Of a stretch of DNA of 64,000 bases, positions 62,723 to 64,000 are shown in pieces; within the stretch, counting starts at the first letter, position 1, and each line of letters begins with the position of its first letter. Origin of the DNA: Rheinheimera riviphila. Lineage in GTDB: Bacteria; Pseudomonadota; Gammaproteobacteria; Enterobacterales; Alteromonadaceae. The stretch covers positions 1 through 64,000 of the forward strand of contig NZ_SACS01000020.1 in assembly GCF_004005945.1 (NCBI RefSeq). Direction: 5' to 3'. The translations under genes were made by a program, and so were the position numbers. Below the pieces are notes generated by a model. It saw only the letters and a list, made by a program, of their open reading frames with translations. It was not told the DNA's origin and did no database searches.

Positions 62723-64000
62723 CTACTGTATCGGAATAAACTCTATCGCCGCGCCACCACCGGGCTGCAGCTTTAACTCAATGGTACTACCGGCTTTCAC
62801 CACACTTTTAGTGATCTGATAGGCCATTGGTTTGGTTTCCCAGTGGGCGTCCGGGGCGTCAAGGTAGCTAATCATTTGATAGCTTTGGCCAGCTTTGAGG
62901 AAATCTAATTTTACACTCAGCTCCCGCGCCTGTTCGTTGCTGGTGGCGCCTAAGTACCAGTTTGCTGAGTGTTTATCCTGGCGCGCGATCACCAGATACT
63001 CACCGATTTTCCCTTGTAACGCTTTGCTTTGTTGCCAGTCGGTCGGTACCGCGTCGATAAAAGCAAAGGCCGGATGTCCTTGATAATTCTCCGGTAAATC
63101 GGCGGCCATTTGCAGCGGGCTATATAAAGTCACATAAAGCGCCAACTGATTGGCCAGGGTCGAAGGAACCCGGTTATTCGGGCGATGTTGTTGATAATTA
63201 AAATTAAAAATACCCGGGGTAAAGTCGATAGGGCCTGCCAGACCCCGGGTAAAGGGGATAATCACCGTATGGTTCGGTAGGTTGCCGCTGTCCGGACTGC
63301 CGCCGTTGTATTCCATACCGCGGACACATTCGCGGGTCATTAAATTCGGATAAGTGCGGCTGAGGCCGGTATCTTTCACCGTTTCATGGGCGTTCACCAT
63401 CACGCCATAACGCGCCGCGGTTTCGGTGACGCGCCCGAAGTGCTCAACCATATACTGGCCGTGGTGCCACTGGTTTTGATCAACCCGGGTGCCGACATAA
63501 CCCATCTTCACTGAGTTCACGCCAAGCTGTTGATAAAGCTTAAAAGCCTCGTCCATTTGTTGTTCGTAATACTGCACCCCGGCGGCGGTTTCATGATGAC
63601 CAATCAACCGTACGCCTTTTGCTTTGGCATAAGCCGCAACCTTGTTGATATCAAAACCGGCCACCGCTTTGGTGAAACTAAAAGTCGGCGGACGTTGCCA
63701 CCATTCACCTTCCCAGCCTTGGTTCCAGCCTTCGACTAACACACCGTCGATATCGTGTTGGCTGGCAAAATCAATATATTGCAGCGCGCGTTCGGTGGTT
63801 GCGCCCTGAAGAGGGCCGGGTGACCAGTCTTTCTGGCCGATATGCATTTCCCACCAGATGCCGATATATTTGCCTGGTTTGATATAACCCAGCTCGACGT
63901 CTTTTGCTGGTGGCTCGTTTAAGTTCAGGATCAGATCTGAATCGAGCAGCGCTACTTCCGAGTCCGCCACCTGAATGGTTCGCCACGGTGTGCTAAACGG
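62723..64000 (-). CDS. GH97 alpha-glucosidase-like hydrolase (partial)
   Basis: The C-terminal 425 residues of a glycoside hydrolase family 97 protein; the N terminus is beyond the window. PFSTPWRTIQ is the normal lead-in to the catalytic barrel; barrel motifs include GYIKPGKYIGIWWEMH, GVLVEGWNQGWEG, VMVNAHETVKDTG and MTRECVRGMEYNGG, and a C-terminal beta domain ends the protein. The Glu-rich active-site segments favour the inverting (SusB-like) class. It would cleave alpha-glucosides, probably in the periplasm. Confidence 0.85.
   Translation of the reverse strand, partial: PFSTPWRTIQVADSEVALLDSDLILNLNEPPAKDVELGYIKPGKYIGIWWEMHIGQKDWSPGPLQGATTERALQYIDFASQHDIDGVLVEGWNQGWEGEWWQRPPTFSFTKAVAGFDINKVAAYAKAKGVRLIGHHETAAGVQYYEQQMDEAFKLYQQLGVNSVKMGYVGTRVDQNQWHHGQYMVEHFGRVTETAARYGVMVNAHETVKDTGLSRTYPNLMTRECVRGMEYNGGSPDSGNLPNHTVIIPFTRGLAGPIDFTPGIFNFNYQQHRPNNRVPSTLANQLALYVTLYSPLQMAADLPENYQGHPAFAFIDAVPTDWQQSKALQGKIGEYLVIARQDKHSANWYLGATSNEQARELSVKLDFLKAGQSYQMISYLDAPDAHWETKPMAYQITKSVVKAGSTIELKLQPGGGAAIEFIPIQ

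Overview
The window looks like chromosome from a gammaproteobacterium of the Alteromonadales/Chromatiales type; a Rheinheimera- or Alishewanella-like host is my best guess. That is inference from the close E. coli-like Gor and RmuC, the rich signalling and exopeptidase content, the TonB receptor and GH97 glucosidase, and the dispersed GTAGGGCG-type palindromic repeats. I see no rRNA, tRNA, CRISPR array or transposase.

Layout. 1-5267: repeats, then small conserved genes (DUF4826-like, DUF2798, DUF2938), a LysR regulator, a TetR regulator and an SDR oxidoreductase that share a 20-bp operator, and a GNAT enzyme. 5269-7974: an unusual single reading frame joining a full TrpD-like phosphoribosyltransferase to a PAS-PAS histidine kinase. 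8171-11737: a stomatin-like/NfeD pair, then an exported protein gene lodged between two copies of the nfeD 3' end. 11738-15946: gor, rmuC, a periplasmic binding protein and a small hydrolase. 15946-20877: nine AT-rich minus-strand genes separated by attC-like sites, i.e. an integron cassette array with no integrase in view (a CALIN). 21208-30702: a three-gene signalling operon (giant pseudokinase/ATPase/hybrid kinase, REC-GGDEF protein, second hybrid kinase). 31041-41631: TonB receptor, membrane protein, lipoprotein prolyl oligopeptidase, polysaccharide deacetylase, a ToxR/CadC-like regulator and a divergent amidohydrolase. 41690-42927: about 9.5 tandem copies of a ~131-bp unit. 43063-50153: Hpt/HD-GYP protein, DUF445 protein, PEP-CTERM-like protein, TolB/TPR protein and an MFS transporter.

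50355-62262 is the most interesting region: an R-body (refractile body, Reb) locus. It has five clear RebB-family genes (four in tandem at 57771-58843), a divergent RebB-like gene, a pair of paralogous accessory proteins (56014 and 59532), several uncharacterised small proteins, a sigma-54 activator with no sensory domain, and an AraC-type regulator split by an A8 tract. I find two good sigma-54 promoter matches, one 89 bp before the first tandem rebB gene and one 66 bp before a GNAT-type acetyltransferase gene. These tie the activator, the structural genes and the acetyltransferase into one probable regulon. R-bodies are coiled protein ribbons that extend like a spring and are linked to killing by Caedibacter; many of the accessory genes here resemble nothing I can name.

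The window ends inside a GH97 alpha-glucosidase gene (62723 to beyond 64000).
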